From the NCBI GenBank assembly GCA_963693365.1, contig CAVNZM010000010.1, positions 496,001 through 560,000 on the forward strand: DNA of 64,000 nt. Direction: 5' to 3'. Shown piece after piece: positions 1-62,487 of this stretch. Under the pieces are notes generated by a model, which worked only from the letters and a program-made list of their open reading frames with translations, had not been told where the DNA came from and made no database searches. Origin of the DNA: Amoebidium appalachense (Eukaryota > Ichthyosporea). The first letter of the stretch is position 1. The number at the start of each line of letters is the position of its first letter. The position numbers and the translations under genes were made by a program.

Positions 1-575
1 CAGAGCAGAAACATTTGTTACTAATACGGCGGGTTGATACTGGCTTTTCAAAGGGGACAAAAAAGGGCTACAGTATTGTAGGTGCAGCCCATGTTATTGT
101 CTTGTCTGCAAGTAACAGCAATCTTCAATATTGTCTTTGCTGTCGGAGTCTTTGTCGGACACGGGAGGCTCGGAAATTTGCTTCAGTTGTGTGCGCCCCG
201 ACGTGCAAGCACTGAGTTTTGGGGGATCCGCCACGAGATTGAATTGGAATTCCTATAATACGTATGTTATCACATGGGATGAGTCACTCTGCCACACCAA
301 AATAGCTCCAATATTTTTCCAGACCGACAACAGCTTCCTTCTAAATTAGGTTAGACGTGGTCCGTATACGACGGCTGAGGTCACAGTCGCGCTTGGCAGA
401 ACTTCACTGCATGATACACTCAAACAAATTAGGCCTCGGTTTTTGAGAAGAAAGGGCCGTGCGCAAGGCCATATATACGTAGTGGACAGTATACTAAGTT
501 GTGGCTGGCACACACCACCTCTGCAACAAGGCTTGCCACCGCGCGACGCGGCGTGTGTCCTTATACACGGTGACC
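1..575 (+). promoter_or_regulatory. 5' flank and putative promoter of the adhesion-type gene
   Basis: No gene is supported here. A TATA-like stretch (CATATATAC, about 470-478) lies roughly 100 bases upstream of the ATG at 576, the right distance for a core promoter with a short 5' leader. The rest is ordinary mixed-composition sequence without the microsatellites that fill the introns. The promoter call is inferred from position and the TATA-like motif only. Confidence 0.35.
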
Positions 576-19528
<18,953 letters not shown>

Positions 19529-19658
19529 TATTAAATCTAGACAAAATATACTATTGAATACATTTTTACAGATGTCACAGTCAACTATTCAAACGTGGGC
19601 ATTTTTGAACATACCTGATGTTGTGATACTTGTTGACCCATATATATCGTTGCACAGG

Positions 19659-19775
19659 TTTCGAGCCAGCCTGGGCCCAAAAAGGAGAATGGCCTTGGGT
19701 GGTTGGTGTTTGCTGCCGACATGCGCCACTCAGGCGACTGGCTGTTCCGTACCTCGTGCTGAGTCGAAAGATATG
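19659..19775 (+). pseudogene. Possible trypsin-like protease exon relic
   Basis: After an acceptor-like TTGCACAG, one frame reads WAQKGEWPWVVGV, resembling the GEWPWxVxL start of S1 serine proteases; a neighbouring frame continues with SGDWLFRTSC and a stop. No catalytic His, Asp or Ser segment follows. This is only a motif resemblance of about 13 residues and may be chance. Confidence 0.2.
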
Positions 19776-20239
19776 AGGATGGCGACTGTATATATAACGG
19801 GACAATTTGAAATCTTTGAAGGCCAACATTACTTCCACCCAAGAAGATATGTATGTTAAAATCAACGTTACTCAGTGATATAACGTACCAGATCTACATC
19901 GAATGTGGATGATAAAACGCCCTTATTTTTTTTTCTTTTAATTTACATGTATACTGTGGTTGACAATTCTTTTTAAGTTACATGTATGCTGTGGTTGACA
20001 ATGTGTGATACATGCTGCAGGAGGCTTTTCGTGTGCACGTGTGCATCTATTGACTACAGTGAATAGGGTTCGGTAAGGTTAGAGGTTATGGGGATAAGCT
20101 TAATTATTGAGTTCATAGCTGATTTGTGTGTATATCGGCTCCGGGGGCTCATTATTGTTGGAATATACAACACCAATATCACTATTTTTATTACTAAGTA
20201 TATTCTACTAGTGCTAGCTCGTTATCTGCTTATTTAGCG

Positions 20240-20560
20240 AGTGTGATTATGCGCCCCGTAATCCGATCTTGTGGTGAGCAGTTACGTAATAGCTGGATGG
20301 CTCACTGCCGTTTGATTGGCTCGGAGCGCACCGCCTGCAGTCCCGTCTGGATGGGACTGGGGCTCGGTTAGCTGTGTGCTCTACCCGATGTATTTTCCCG
20401 AAAGCACAATTGGTTGTGCTCCCCCGCGGAGTATATAAACCCCGCCACAAATCCATAATAAACCGGGAGTTATATTTGATGACTGACTGTTACACAGACT
20501 CTCCAGCACCGTGTGAACACTTGTGTGATACTTAGGTGATAGTGCATGCAGCCCGGCGAT
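20240..20560 (+). promoter_or_regulatory. TATA/CCAAT promoter-like or solo-LTR-like segment
   Basis: Contains an inverted CCAAT (GATTGGCTCGG, about 20316), GC-rich sequence, a clear TATA box (AGTATATAAACCCC, about 20429) and AATAAA shortly after (about 20456). A promoter followed within about 30 bases by a poly-A signal is the arrangement of an LTR. I could not fix the TG...CA ends or a target-site duplication, and no second LTR or polymerase ORF is in the window. Confidence 0.35.
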
Positions 20561-22252
20561 AAAGTACACACTTAGTAGGTAGTATATTGCACCCATATAG
20601 AGACTGATCACCTCCGTGTGTGTGTGTGCAACGACTATACACTCTACTTGTGTTAAGTGCAGACTCTGCTACGTGTGGGAAGGCAGTTTTCTTTCAATTT
20701 TTATAATTTAAGATTGATGTCTTTAATTGGTTGATGCCAGTATATGTACGTTTCCTTGCCATACTTCGAATAGATTTCCCGATTGTTCTTTCCGGCAATC
20801 TTAAAAAAAAGAAACAATCTTAACCTCTCTTTACTAAGTACACGGATATTAAACATTTTCCACATTTGATATCACCACCCAGGCAAGACGACCAAGTGTG
20901 TAAAAAACCGAAGATCAGTGATAACAACAATACTGAAACCCGCGGGAGTCAAAAGCTCTTGGATATCTCAGCTGGACCAGGTGGTATCTGTTTTAAACTT
21001 CCTGAGCCTGTGCTTCGCCTAATATTTCAGCAGGTTGGCAGGATACGCTTGTGCAAGATACGTGTGGACCGTCCTCTGGAGAAACACGCGCTGGCAAGGG
21101 CCCGCGGGCTGTCGAGCTACTCACAGCGTTGGTTTATTTTATGTATGCATAGTGTAAATTGTCCTAAAAAGCACAAGGCCCTTTAGTGATACAAGTTTCT
21201 GGTGAGCATGAACATTAACAGGGCCAGGCAGATGTTAGGGTGATCATGAAAGCAGGCTTCGGAAGGGCAGTGGCTTCAAGCTGTATTTACAGGTATGGTA
21301 AAAACTAATTCATATGCATTGTGCCTGTGATGCACAGGAAGAGATCGAAGCATATAAGGTGCAGGTAGCAGGTGGTGAGTGTGGGTGTGATGGTGAGTAG
21401 GGGTGTAGGCAAAGCAACGAACTTCAAGAACGAAGCCACAAAACGAGCTCAAGAAAGCAACCACCAACAAACCATGGCCAAGAAAGCCACGAAGCCAGCA
21501 CAACACAGAGAAGCAACAAAGTACTAGTACGGAAATAAGTGGGGGAGGGGGCGAGGGGGGAGGGGGGGGGAAGGGGGGAAGGGGGGGCAGGGGTGGGAGT
21601 GGGTACTGTATACACAGGGCACACAGAACTGAGACATGTACACAAATGCAAAGTAGCCAGGAAAGTAAAGGAAGCCAAGAGGCAACACATAGTATTAGGA
21701 GGGATCCGGAGGGGAGTAGGAGAGGGAGAGTAATTGATAGAGAGTGAGTGTAGAATTAAAGTTTTATCATTTCATAACGGGTGACATGTTTGCCTGCAGT
21801 GACTGTCCGCGGTCACCAACCACGCAGTTGCTGGCTTTTCAGCAGCAACCATTTTAGCCTGTCACCCACCGACTATGCCGTGACTAGGCCAATCAAATAA
21901 CAGCAAGGGGCTGGGTTTGATGGGTCGGCATGCATGTCTGTGCAAGTCAAACATTCGATTCGGAAAGGTGTTAATGGATCGACTCAATGTAGATCTAGAG
22001 CTGTGGTTGGCAATGCAGCCTTTCAGCTTGGAGTGGGCCACATTTGTAGGACGCCTTGGGTTGATGGATGGGTGGATGGGTTAAGTGGGTGTTTGTTTGT
22101 GTTTTGTGTGCCTGTTTAGCAGTTTTGTATGTCAGTGTATGGCTATAGGGCGAGATTATTAATATTTTGGTAGTCACCTCAAGCTGACAGCAAAGCCACA
22201 CCACCCGTGCAATAACCGAACCAGGAGGAGGAAAAAGGGCGGGGGAAGAGGG

Positions 22253-22284
<32 letters not shown>

Positions 22285-22791
22285 GCTCGTTCCCTCCCTC
22301 ACCCTCCCTTCCCGTTCATTTTCACTTTTGTAACTATTATTATGTGGTGTTTCTCTTTCTTGTTCTTCAGTCTACGTGTATAGGCTTGCAGAATCATGAT
22401 CTGCATCCAGACCCGTTCATTGATCTATGGGTTGTACATGTAAGTTCTGCTACAGTATATCATGTTCCGCCACATTTAGGATTGGCATATCCTCATCATA
22501 TCAACGGTCGTCTCGTGTTCCTCTCATTCGAAACAACATTTTGGTAGATTTGATTATGTTACGTTGTGCATGTTTGTTGTGTTGCTGTGTGAAGTGAACG
22601 ACGAATTTCAGCAAAAAAAAAGGGTGGGTGACAGAATCATTTACAGCCTCACGGCTGCAAAGAGATAAGAAACATCGCCGTGCTGCCTTGCTAGCAGCAC
22701 ATGAATTTCAGTTTGGGCTGTCACCAACCACCCCAGTGCTCCTCATCCTGAACAACTACACAAAAGAATCTACGTTTGATTGTGGGTAAAC

Positions 22792-22890
22792 ATGTCTCAC
22801 TCAACAAAGTTACCTGCAAAGAAAAATCGGAAAGGTCCAAACGAAGACGTTTGGTTGCAAGCTGTCAACGGAACAAGTCCTATTTGTGAA
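22792..22890 (+). CDS. Possible first exon of an unidentified protein
   Basis: ATG at 22792 (AAACATGTC) opens 33 normal-composition codons (MSHSTKLPAKKNRKGPNEDV, then WLQAVNGTSPICE) before GAA|GTATCA, a plausible phase-0 donor. No following exon in phase 0 could be identified among the C-rich and CA/GA repeats, so this may be chance. Confidence 0.2.
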
Positions 22891-23053
22891 GTATCAATAT
22901 ACCCCCCCCCTTCCCCCCTCCCTCCTCCCCTCCCTCCCTCCCCCCTCCCCCCCCCCCCCCCCGCCCTCCCCCCCCCCGCCACCCCCCTCCTCCCCCCCTC
23001 CCCCCCCATTGTTTTTGACACACGCGCACACACATGCGCGCGCGCGCGCACAC

Positions 23054-23188
<135 letters not shown>

Positions 23189-23908
23189 ACCCAGAAAGGG
23201 AGGGGAGTAGGGTTGCTGAACATGCACATCCACAACAACCACTGCATAAAAAGCACATCTCTCCCTTGCTGCAGTGCTGCATGTGATTCCATTATTCGTT
23301 ATAATACCTACCCCCCCCCCCCCCCCCCCTTTTCCCCTGTTGTTTGTGTTTCACGTACACAACCCCCCCCCCCCCCCCCCCCCCCCCAACAAAAAAAAAA
23401 AAAAAAAAAAAAAACGCCAGCATTTGACATAGTTGACCGGTTTACACAAACATGTACATACTTTGCACACGCAAGTACTAAGTATTGAGCCTAAACACAC
23501 ATGCACGCCCGCACGTGTTCCCTATCATGATCCGAATGGCATGCGTGACTCCGGGGCATAGTTTCTTGTTTTCTAATTTTCCTTAGTATGTTTGGATTGT
23601 CGTCTGCTGTTTGTCGCACGGAGGAATTGTCTCTTCGTTTTTGTTTTCATTTAGTTAGGATACCTGATGGTCACCCTCTTTATGCTTTCTTTCCCCCCTC
23701 CCTCCATCCCTCTTCCCCCCCGATTCACCAATGCCACTTCTGAATGCCCTCAGCCTACCGTCTTTCAACCTGATCCTTCCTCTCGCTATCTCACTCCCCT
23801 CTTTCTTTTCTCTTCCTGTTTTTTCTGCCTTTTCGAGTTATTACCATACGCAGTATAAGTTTCTTTCTCGTTCTGATAGAGAAATCAAAGGTAAAACTCA
23901 GTCGGCAT

Positions 23909-24430
23909 GTGTTATGTTCCTTAGGCAACACCGTCCTGATCATTATCGCTTTGGGAGCTTTGGCTGGATACATTTCTCCTGATGTACGTATGGATACCAC
24001 CCTAGTAGATAAGTCTGTGTGGTGCTCTGATGTTGATATTGCCTGGGAAGTTTTGCAGTGGCGTTGTATTTCTTGTTTCCATCGCCGCTGGTGCCACTTT
24101 TGTGCTGAACTTTTTAATCGAAAGCATGTTGATAGGTGTGAGTTTTTATGTTGCGTTTTACCTCTTTCCCTACGGGTGTCTGCTACACTGGCTTGCAATG
24201 TGACCACTTTAAACTTTTTGTTGAATTCTGTTGGTCGTCACATTGAATATTTATATGATTTTCACACAGTGTTCAGGTATCTCAGTATGCCCTTAACTTG
24301 TTACTGGATAACTCGTGAAGTTTTTATTGTCTTCTCAGTATGCCGTGCATACTTGCATATCTTTCCGTCGAATAAATCCAGTCAGAAGAAGAAAAAAAAG
24401 AAATTTTTTTTTCCCCTTGTTTATTGTTTC
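23909..24430 (+). CDS. Uncharacterised ORF with N-terminal hydrophobic helix
   Basis: An open frame from ATG 23909; the non-repetitive part is about 170 residues and it then runs into A, C, T and G homopolymers (to 24538). It has a membrane-helix-like segment (NTVLIIIALGALAGYI) near residue 8 and a Cys/His/Arg-rich middle (CISCFHRRWCHFC). No family is recognised. The region is T-rich and contains competing splice-like signals (AAAG|GTAAAA at 23892, TGAT|GTACGT at 23983), so the frame may be fortuitous or part of a spliced gene. Confidence 0.22.
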
Positions 24431-24471
24431 TTTAAAAAAATTTCTTCAAGATCCCCCCCCCCCCCCCCCCC

Positions 24472-24523
<52 letters not shown>

Positions 24524-24544
24524 GGGTCAAACTTGTGAGCTTTA

Positions 24545-24756
24545 AGAGTGTTTGGAAAAGCCAATATTCTTTATTGATCATAAATCCGATGATGATGTTG
24601 ATTATTGTTGTCTGAGTAGCAAATTTTTTTACAAATGTGTATCTACAGATAGCGACCGCGAATAAGAATCCCAAAATGTGGCCGGGTGGTGGAGTCTTAA
24701 ATTTTTTGGAGGGTCGGGGTCAGAATCTTATTGGTGGTGGTGGTGGTGGTGGTGGT

Positions 24757-24790
<34 letters not shown>

Positions 24791-25065
24791 ACACCACAGT
24801 ACAGTACATATGTACCCAGGAATGAGCAGTCGGTACATGCATATATGACACTGACACAATGTCATGCATATGCATATGTATTAACACTTTGAGTTGGGAC
24901 GTACCATAAGGCAAACATGTCATTATTGTAATATAATGATGTTACATAAACATAGTGATACATAGTTCCACATTTACATGATACCCCCAGGCACCAAAGT
25001 ACTATTACTAAAGTTGAGTTTCTTTATGCGATGCGGCCAGAAAGTGTGTTTTTAATGTGTGCGTG
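24545..25065. other. Intergenic, no gene seen
   Basis: AT-rich sequence with a (TGG)n/G homopolymer block at 24733-24788. Nothing else recognised. Confidence 0.6.
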
Positions 25066-25428
25066 TTACTGCTCATCACTTTTGCGGAGCATACACCAGA
25101 TGTTGAACCGACCAAACCCAGCATTTGCACCATCCGGCTCATAGTTATGGTCTAGAAGGGCCTCTTCGAGAGTCTCACCATTTTCATATTCAATCCTAAA
25201 ATTTCGGCCCCTCAATTTGGTAGCCCTATCCAAAGCCTGCCCCTTCATCCACCCCACCACACGGAACCTCCTTAACACAACGTCCCCATGCACATTGCTC
25301 CCCAAACGGGGGCACGACACAACAACCTCAAACCCTTTCGGCACACACCAGGGCAGTTCCTCCTCCTCATCACTGGCCTCCTCCTCCTCAGCATGGACTT
25401 TTGCCCCGGCAAAGGGTTGGGCAGCATA
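25066..25428 (-). CDS. Terminal exon of an unknown protein with acidic linker and Tudor-like segment
   Basis: On the minus strand an acceptor CACCCTAG|TATGC is followed by 120 codons and a stop. It starts with an acidic stretch (AEEEEASDEEEELPWC) and continues with SNVHGDVVLRRFRVVGWMKG and FRIEYENGETLEEALLDHNY, reminiscent of the G-x-x-V-x-R-x-F...Y-x-V-x-Y-E-D/N-G-D/E pattern of Tudor/chromo-like readers, also found in transposon proteins. No upstream exon is certain. The adjacent upstream open frame (to about 25530, with SQDTSDMNEDHPSM) has similar composition but is one frame off, so the gene may be broken here. Function not assigned. Confidence 0.4.
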   Translation of the reverse strand, partial: YAAQPFAGAKVHAEEEEASDEEEELPWCVPKGFEVVVSCPRLGSNVHGDVVLRRFRVVGWMKGQALDRATKLRGRNFRIEYENGETLEEALLDHNYEPDGANAGFGRFNIWCMLRKSDEQ

Positions 25429-26459
25429 CTAGGGTGATCTTCGTTCATGTCTGAGGTGTCCTGGCTGCCAGTGATTATTGCTGTTGCCTCTACACTTGCT
25501 TGTGAAGAAACGGTTAAAAGGGGAGGGTGGCGGGGAGAGGGGGGGGGGGGGGAGGGGGGGGGGGAGGGTATCATGCACCTGCGAAAAGTAAATCTATACC
25601 TGATGCAAAGGGAGGGGAACCTTCTCAAATTATGGGTTCATCTAAAGGAAATAATAAATTTTCAGGGCACCTGCTATAATAAACATCATTCTTAGATTCC
25701 TATGATGGAGCAAAATTATGCATCTTTATTTTATCCTACTAAGGGAATAATTAAGGCTATAGCCACGAAGTTTTTTATGCTGTATTCAATGTCGAAATGT
25801 TTAAAGAGTGTTTAGAAATTATGATTTGTAAAATCCCAAAATTGACGATTTTCCGGATTTTGACAATTTACCATTTTCTGTATTTAGGATTTTTATTTTC
25901 TCTATCCCTACCTCCCTAGAGTAAGAAGTAGAGAGGGGGCAGGACGAGTATGAAGATCGCCAAATTGAGACCTCCTTGTGAGGGGGTTAGCGTATGACGG
26001 AGAGAGGGTGCTGTGGTGGGGGGGCGGTGGGGGGTGTGGATCGTGCATGTAAATTTGCGTACCCTTTTAGCCACAGTGCCTGACTCTTGAAGAGTATATA
26101 CGTGTGCAATGAAACGCGTGTCTGCATGAGTAATGGCTGAACTGTTACAGCTGTGTTTATGTGCACACACGTTTTTTGACGATTATTCATGAGAGCCTCC
26201 ATTTCCTTATGTGCGGCACAATTGTTACAGTGTCTTTGTGTGTTAGTGGGAAGCCCTTGTGCATGCATGCACACACCCAAAAGGGATGATGTAATATTAG
26301 ATTTAGGCCCACAGTGTGCAGCAGTTGCATATCAGTGGACATGATATCATGACGACTGCTTTGCCTCCCCCCCCCCCTCCCCCCCTCCCCCCCCCCCCCC
26401 TCCCTCCCCCCCCCCCCCCCCCCCCCCCTCTCCCACATACACACACACACACGAGGCAC

Positions 26460-26556
26460 ACGGTCAAATTTGGGCTGCCAACAAAGAATGAATCTCTCTC
26501 GCCCTTAATGGCCATTACACTGTCACCCCGGGGTCAGGGTGTGTGTGTATGTGGGA

Positions 26557-26598
<42 letters not shown>

Positions 26599-26763
26599 GT
26601 CCCCCTTGCCAACCCAGTTTAAAGCAGCTATAGCAAAGAATGCCTCGCTTTTTCCCTAAACTGAGGTTACACTGTATACATGTAACCATTCGGGGGAAGG
26701 GTGTGTGTGTGTGTGTGTGTGTGGTGGTGGTGGTGGTGGGGGGTGTTGGGAAGGGGAGGGGGG

Positions 26764-26796
<33 letters not shown>

Positions 26797-27126
26797 TCCG
26801 TGGATGCAAGCGGACGATGGAATGGACTCAATGACAGAGACATGATGAATTTCGGTACCGGGTGTAAAAAGCAAGTTGTCAAGAAGTGGGCACAAACAGG
26901 CCGAATAAACCAGAAAACCAGAGATTTTTATTGATTAGGAATAGTTATGTGGCACCTAGTTATCGAAAACAATATCCCGTTGCATATTAAATGCGTGTAA
27001 TGTTAATGCATCAAGCAGGCAAGTGGATTTACGGGTGGACGGCGATGCCAATATGTCGTGTGTGAGTAAATAATCCCAGGAGAGAGCAGGTGGAGGTATT
27101 GGTGGTGGTGGTGATGGTGGTCACGG

Positions 27127-27165
<39 letters not shown>

Positions 27166-27432
27166 GGGGGGAGGGGGGGGGGGGGATTGAGGGAGAGATG
27201 GAGATGGAGGAAAAGTACCCCCCTCCCTCCCCCCCCCCCCCCCCACACCCTTTCCCCTCCCTCTTCCCCCCGCGCACCACACTAACAAAGAATGAATCAC
27301 TCTAGATCCCCCTTAAACCTATGTTTAACTTACACCGTATGCCATAGTCACCCCAGGGAAGGGTGTGTATGTGTGGGGGTTGTGTTCTTTTTTTCTTAAA
27401 GTTTCCTTCTTACTTTTTCTTTTTCTTTTTTC

Positions 27433-27463
<31 letters not shown>

Positions 27464-27620
27464 GGGGGGGGAAGAAGGGTGCAATCGATGAATGTGAGCG
27501 GATGATGCAATGGGCTCGATGGCAGAGACATGGTGAAACGGTACTCATACCAAACACATTGATGCAGGGAGGCGGGCACGAACAGACACCAAGAAACCAG
27601 GAAACAAGCCTCTACATGGA
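26460..27620. repeat. Degenerate long repeats separated by G homopolymers
   Basis: Segments of the type AAAGAATG...TTAA...TTACAC...TCACCCC..GGGAAGGGTGTGTGT occur at about 26483, 26636 and 27287, each leading into a G-rich run, and then a GCGGATGATGCAATGGGCTC-type segment occurs at about 26808 and 27496 (diverged). The repeats are imperfect, old copies of one unit; the parent is unknown. Confidence 0.7.
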
Positions 27621-27725
27621 ACTGAGGATGTAGTATGTAGCATATAATTTTCCGAAAAAAGGGTTTCTGGTGCATACGTACAGAAACTCCTGTGGGGTTA
27701 CCTTCCAGGGATGCGAGCTCCCGGG

Positions 27726-27766
<41 letters not shown>

Positions 27767-28820
27767 TGTTATCTTTTTAGCACAAAACAGCGACCCCCCA
27801 GCCTCGAAAACGTCAACCGCTTCTGCTGTATTAACAGCAATCATGATAATATGGGTCGGTCGCCCACCTGACTGGCCAAATCATTTGGTCACGTGGATAC
27901 TGAAAGCATGGGTGTGATTGTGGGTTCTAATCACTTTTCCATTCACTTGTAATGTCGGTGCTGGGGTGACTCGGTCTCACATCAGGCAGAAGAACGAGTT
28001 TACGAATTGACGGTGGTAGCCATCTGACGTTGTGGGTGAAATAGTTCTGAGGGGAAAGAGGGGAGGGAGGGGGAGGGGAAGGGAGGGAGGGGGGACTGGG
28101 GAGGAGGAGGGGGGGAGGGGAGGGGGTAGGGGAGAGGGGATTGGTGGAGGGATGAAGGGGCCTGAGGAGGGGGGGTGGGGGACGGAGGAGGGGAGGAGAA
28201 AGGGGTTGGGTTGGGGGGGAGGGGGGATGTGGGGAGGGAAAGATGGGGGAGGGGGGGGGGGAGGGGGAGAAAGGGAGGGGAATGGGGGAGGGCGATTTGG
28301 GGAGAGATGAAGAGAAGGGAAGGGCACAGAGTTCATCAAATACAGGGCCAACAGAAAGTAGAGGCTAGAGATTTGACTTGATATAATTTATGTCACGTTT
28401 ATTCATTCTCACATGCAATACAAGGTTGACTATATATGGCGGCTTATGTTTTTGCAGCATGGATCATACATAAGTGAATCAGGATAACAAACACAGGGAG
28501 AGGACCCCAGTATATGTAGAGACACATGTCCATTAACATTCATTTTTCGGCAAAGTGTGTTTCATAGACCAGTTTACACAGACATAACCATTCACATTCA
28601 ATAAATGTATCCAGCGGCCACCTGCACGGATATGGTCAACAACATTGGCAGAAAAACCCACGCTTTCTGAAAAGACAAGAATACTTTCTGAATTTCCGCG
28701 TATTTTGCAAAGACAAGAATATGCTCTCACACTCACGCACTTTCTCACCCACAAATCTTCCTAACTTTCTGCAAAGACAAGAATATTTTTAAAAAAGTGT
28801 ACACCTACAAAAACAACAAT

Positions 28821-28872
28821 GTGTTATGAAACTCGAACTTCCCTTTTGCAAGAAGTTCGAGTTTCATAACAC
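28821..28872. repeat. Perfect 20-bp hairpin
   Basis: GTGTTATGAAACTCGAACTT at 28821-28840 and its exact reverse complement at 28853-28872, with a 12-base loop. It could be a small fold-back element or a structured transcript end; it lies about 190 bases past the stop of the minus-strand ligase gene. Confidence 0.9.
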
Positions 28873-29063
28873 AAACATTCCAACATTTTGCAAAGACTAG
28901 GATGTGCCAACATTATGTAATACGTACAACTTACATAGCAAAACGATTCAACAAAGAACAACGGAAAGTAACTCAAAGGCTGTTTCGAAAGGAAAAGACG
29001 TTCAGGATATGATGACTGTCTTCGTAATAAATCGGGTCATGCATGACATTGAAGAGAGGCCAA

Positions 29064-60628
<31,565 letters not shown>

Positions 60629-62487
60629 GTTGTCGTGTTCAGTTTACATGGCGGACAATCAAGAAGACAAGATTTCCTTGGCGATGTTTACAACCCCATT
60701 AGAAAAACCTGTTCATGATAAAGCAGTTTTATAGGAATGTGTGATTATACCAATCAACACCATGAGCTGGCGTATAGACGCTAAAACGAAGCTGATTTGG
60801 AAAAGCGAAGTTGTGTTTCGTTGGAGCGATTGAACAGGATCAGATATTACACCTGCCCTGCAGCCCAAAATGAAGGTCAGCTGAAAAAATAAAATAGACA
60901 TATAAGCAGCCCCACCACTATGCCACTATAAAATTTTCTATATGCCTTCGTTGTTCTTAGTATGTAGAAGACGCTACCTGAGGGACCCGGTACAAGTGAC
61001 CTAAAACTTTGCATGAAACATCTGGTCTCTTGTCAGCTCAGTCTATAAGCAGCCCCACCACTATGCCACTATAAAATTTTCTATATGCCTTCGTTGTTCT
61101 TAGTATGTAGAAGACGCTACCTGAGGGTACAAGTGACCTAAAACTTTGCATGAAACATCTGGTCTCTTGTCAGCTCAGTCCCTGGGACCCTGGCTGACTG
61201 GTTCCAGACTCTGAGCCCGGCAGCAAGATCTATTTCATGTTATTGAGAAACGCTCTGATTGGCTAAAGTAGGACTTATCAGTGCGCCATCATATTTACAT
61301 TCAATCATAAGGCCTTACATATAGCTTTATTCGGTGCCACTGGCCCACTGCGCCCCGCGGCGCTTCGGTTGAAACCGCATTTACCGCGGCCTGCCACTTG
61401 CCAGGTTGGGTTATGATATGCGAATGCACACCTTCGAACAAGCGCAGAGATGCGAAGTTCCATGGATGCGTGTATAAATGTATGATGGGCTAATTTTGGT
61501 CATGATTGTACAGCTCTTGGGTGTGTCACTATATTGATGCGGCCCAATCGCGTTAGGCCTTATGTATGTACTGTATACGGTCAATGACTCAGTGAATGAC
61601 CGTGCGCAATGCACTCTGGCTTTCTCGTAAGACAAGAATCTCGAGATGGAGGACTCGGAGGGGAGGGGAGTGGGGAGGGGAAGGAGGAGGAGGGGCGGGG
61701 CGGGCAAGTGGGAGGGGGTGGAGGGGGGGGGGTGGAGGGGGGGTAGATATTGTAGCGGACACGAAGAGGAGGAGTACGTACCTACTGGTGTGTACGCGTG
61801 CATGGCATTGTGTACAACGCATATTACGGTGCCGTTAGTCGACTATGTGGGGGGGCAGGGGTGGAATGGGAAGGGGGAGGGGGAGGGAGGGAGAGCCGGG
61901 ACCCGTGAGTGCACTACGGTCGCAAACGCAAGAAAGAACAGACGGTAAAAAGACCACAGCTGTCGCAGTGAATGCAGTGTGACAGGCACTGGTATGTGGT
62001 AGACGGGAAGGAGAAGGCACAAAAAGAGGGGTGGGAGAGGGGCGGGGGGGTGGGGGGAGGGGGGGGGGGGGGGGGGGGGGGGATCCTCCGGCAGATATAC
62101 TATAGAATGGGAGCTTCAAGCTTCCACGTCCTTAAGCATTCAAATATTTCTAATTTATAACTTTCTTGTTACAACGTATGTTAGGCACTTGCACTACATC
62201 GTTTACATGGCCTATGCAATATGGTAGTGTTGGTCTCTCGCAGGTAAAGACAATTACTTCAACACAAAGAGCCAAAGAAAAATTCAAGAAAAAATCCAAC
62301 ACTTATATTTTAAAAAACTCCCCCACAATACGCTAGCTAGCTTGGAGAAAGAGGACAAAGGGGGGGGGGGGGGGGGGGGGGGGGGGTTATTGACAACGAC
62401 AACCAAGAGGTCGAAAGATGAAAAGGGTTAAGGAAACATAGACCTACGCCTATTGACCAGTAGTACGCATCAGTCGACCATGTCTAG
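60629..62487. other. Intergenic region between the ligase start and the bHLH gene end
   Basis: Contains the presumed ligase promoter (no clear TATA seen), a 140-bp tandem duplication (60901-61181), a GC-rich patch at about 61340-61400, G/GGA-rich tracts at 61660-61745, 61850-61895 and 62040-62082, and a G run at 62360-62386. No gene supported. Confidence 0.6.
60901..61181. repeat. Tandem duplication of about 140 bp
   Basis: Copy 1 60901-61043, copy 2 61044-61181, both starting TATAAGCAGCCCCACCACTA. Nearly identical; copy 2 lacks six bases (ACCCGG), so it is recent. Confidence 0.95.

Larger units (their letters stand above)
19529..22785. other. Intergenic stretch without a confident gene
   Basis: Mostly AT-rich, normal-complexity sequence. 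It contains a possible protease-exon relic (19659-19775), a 25-bp direct repeat (TACATGTATACTGTGGTTGACAAT-like at 19944 and 19980), a promoter/LTR-like segment (20240-20560), G-rich sequence at 21539-21600 and a G run at 22258-22285. A 69-nt open stretch at about 22371-22439, flanked by TTCTTCAG and GTAAGT, could be an isolated exon, but I cannot attach it to a gene. Confidence 0.5.
25437..29063. other. Intergenic region with decayed repeats
   Basis: Between the orphan exon and the 3' end of the ubiquitin-ligase gene. Contains G/GGA-rich low-complexity sequence (25520-25570, 28050-28320), a degenerate repeat array at 26460-27620, short AAAGACAAGAATA-type repeats at 28660-28790 and a perfect hairpin at 28821-28872. 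No gene seen. Confidence 0.6.
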
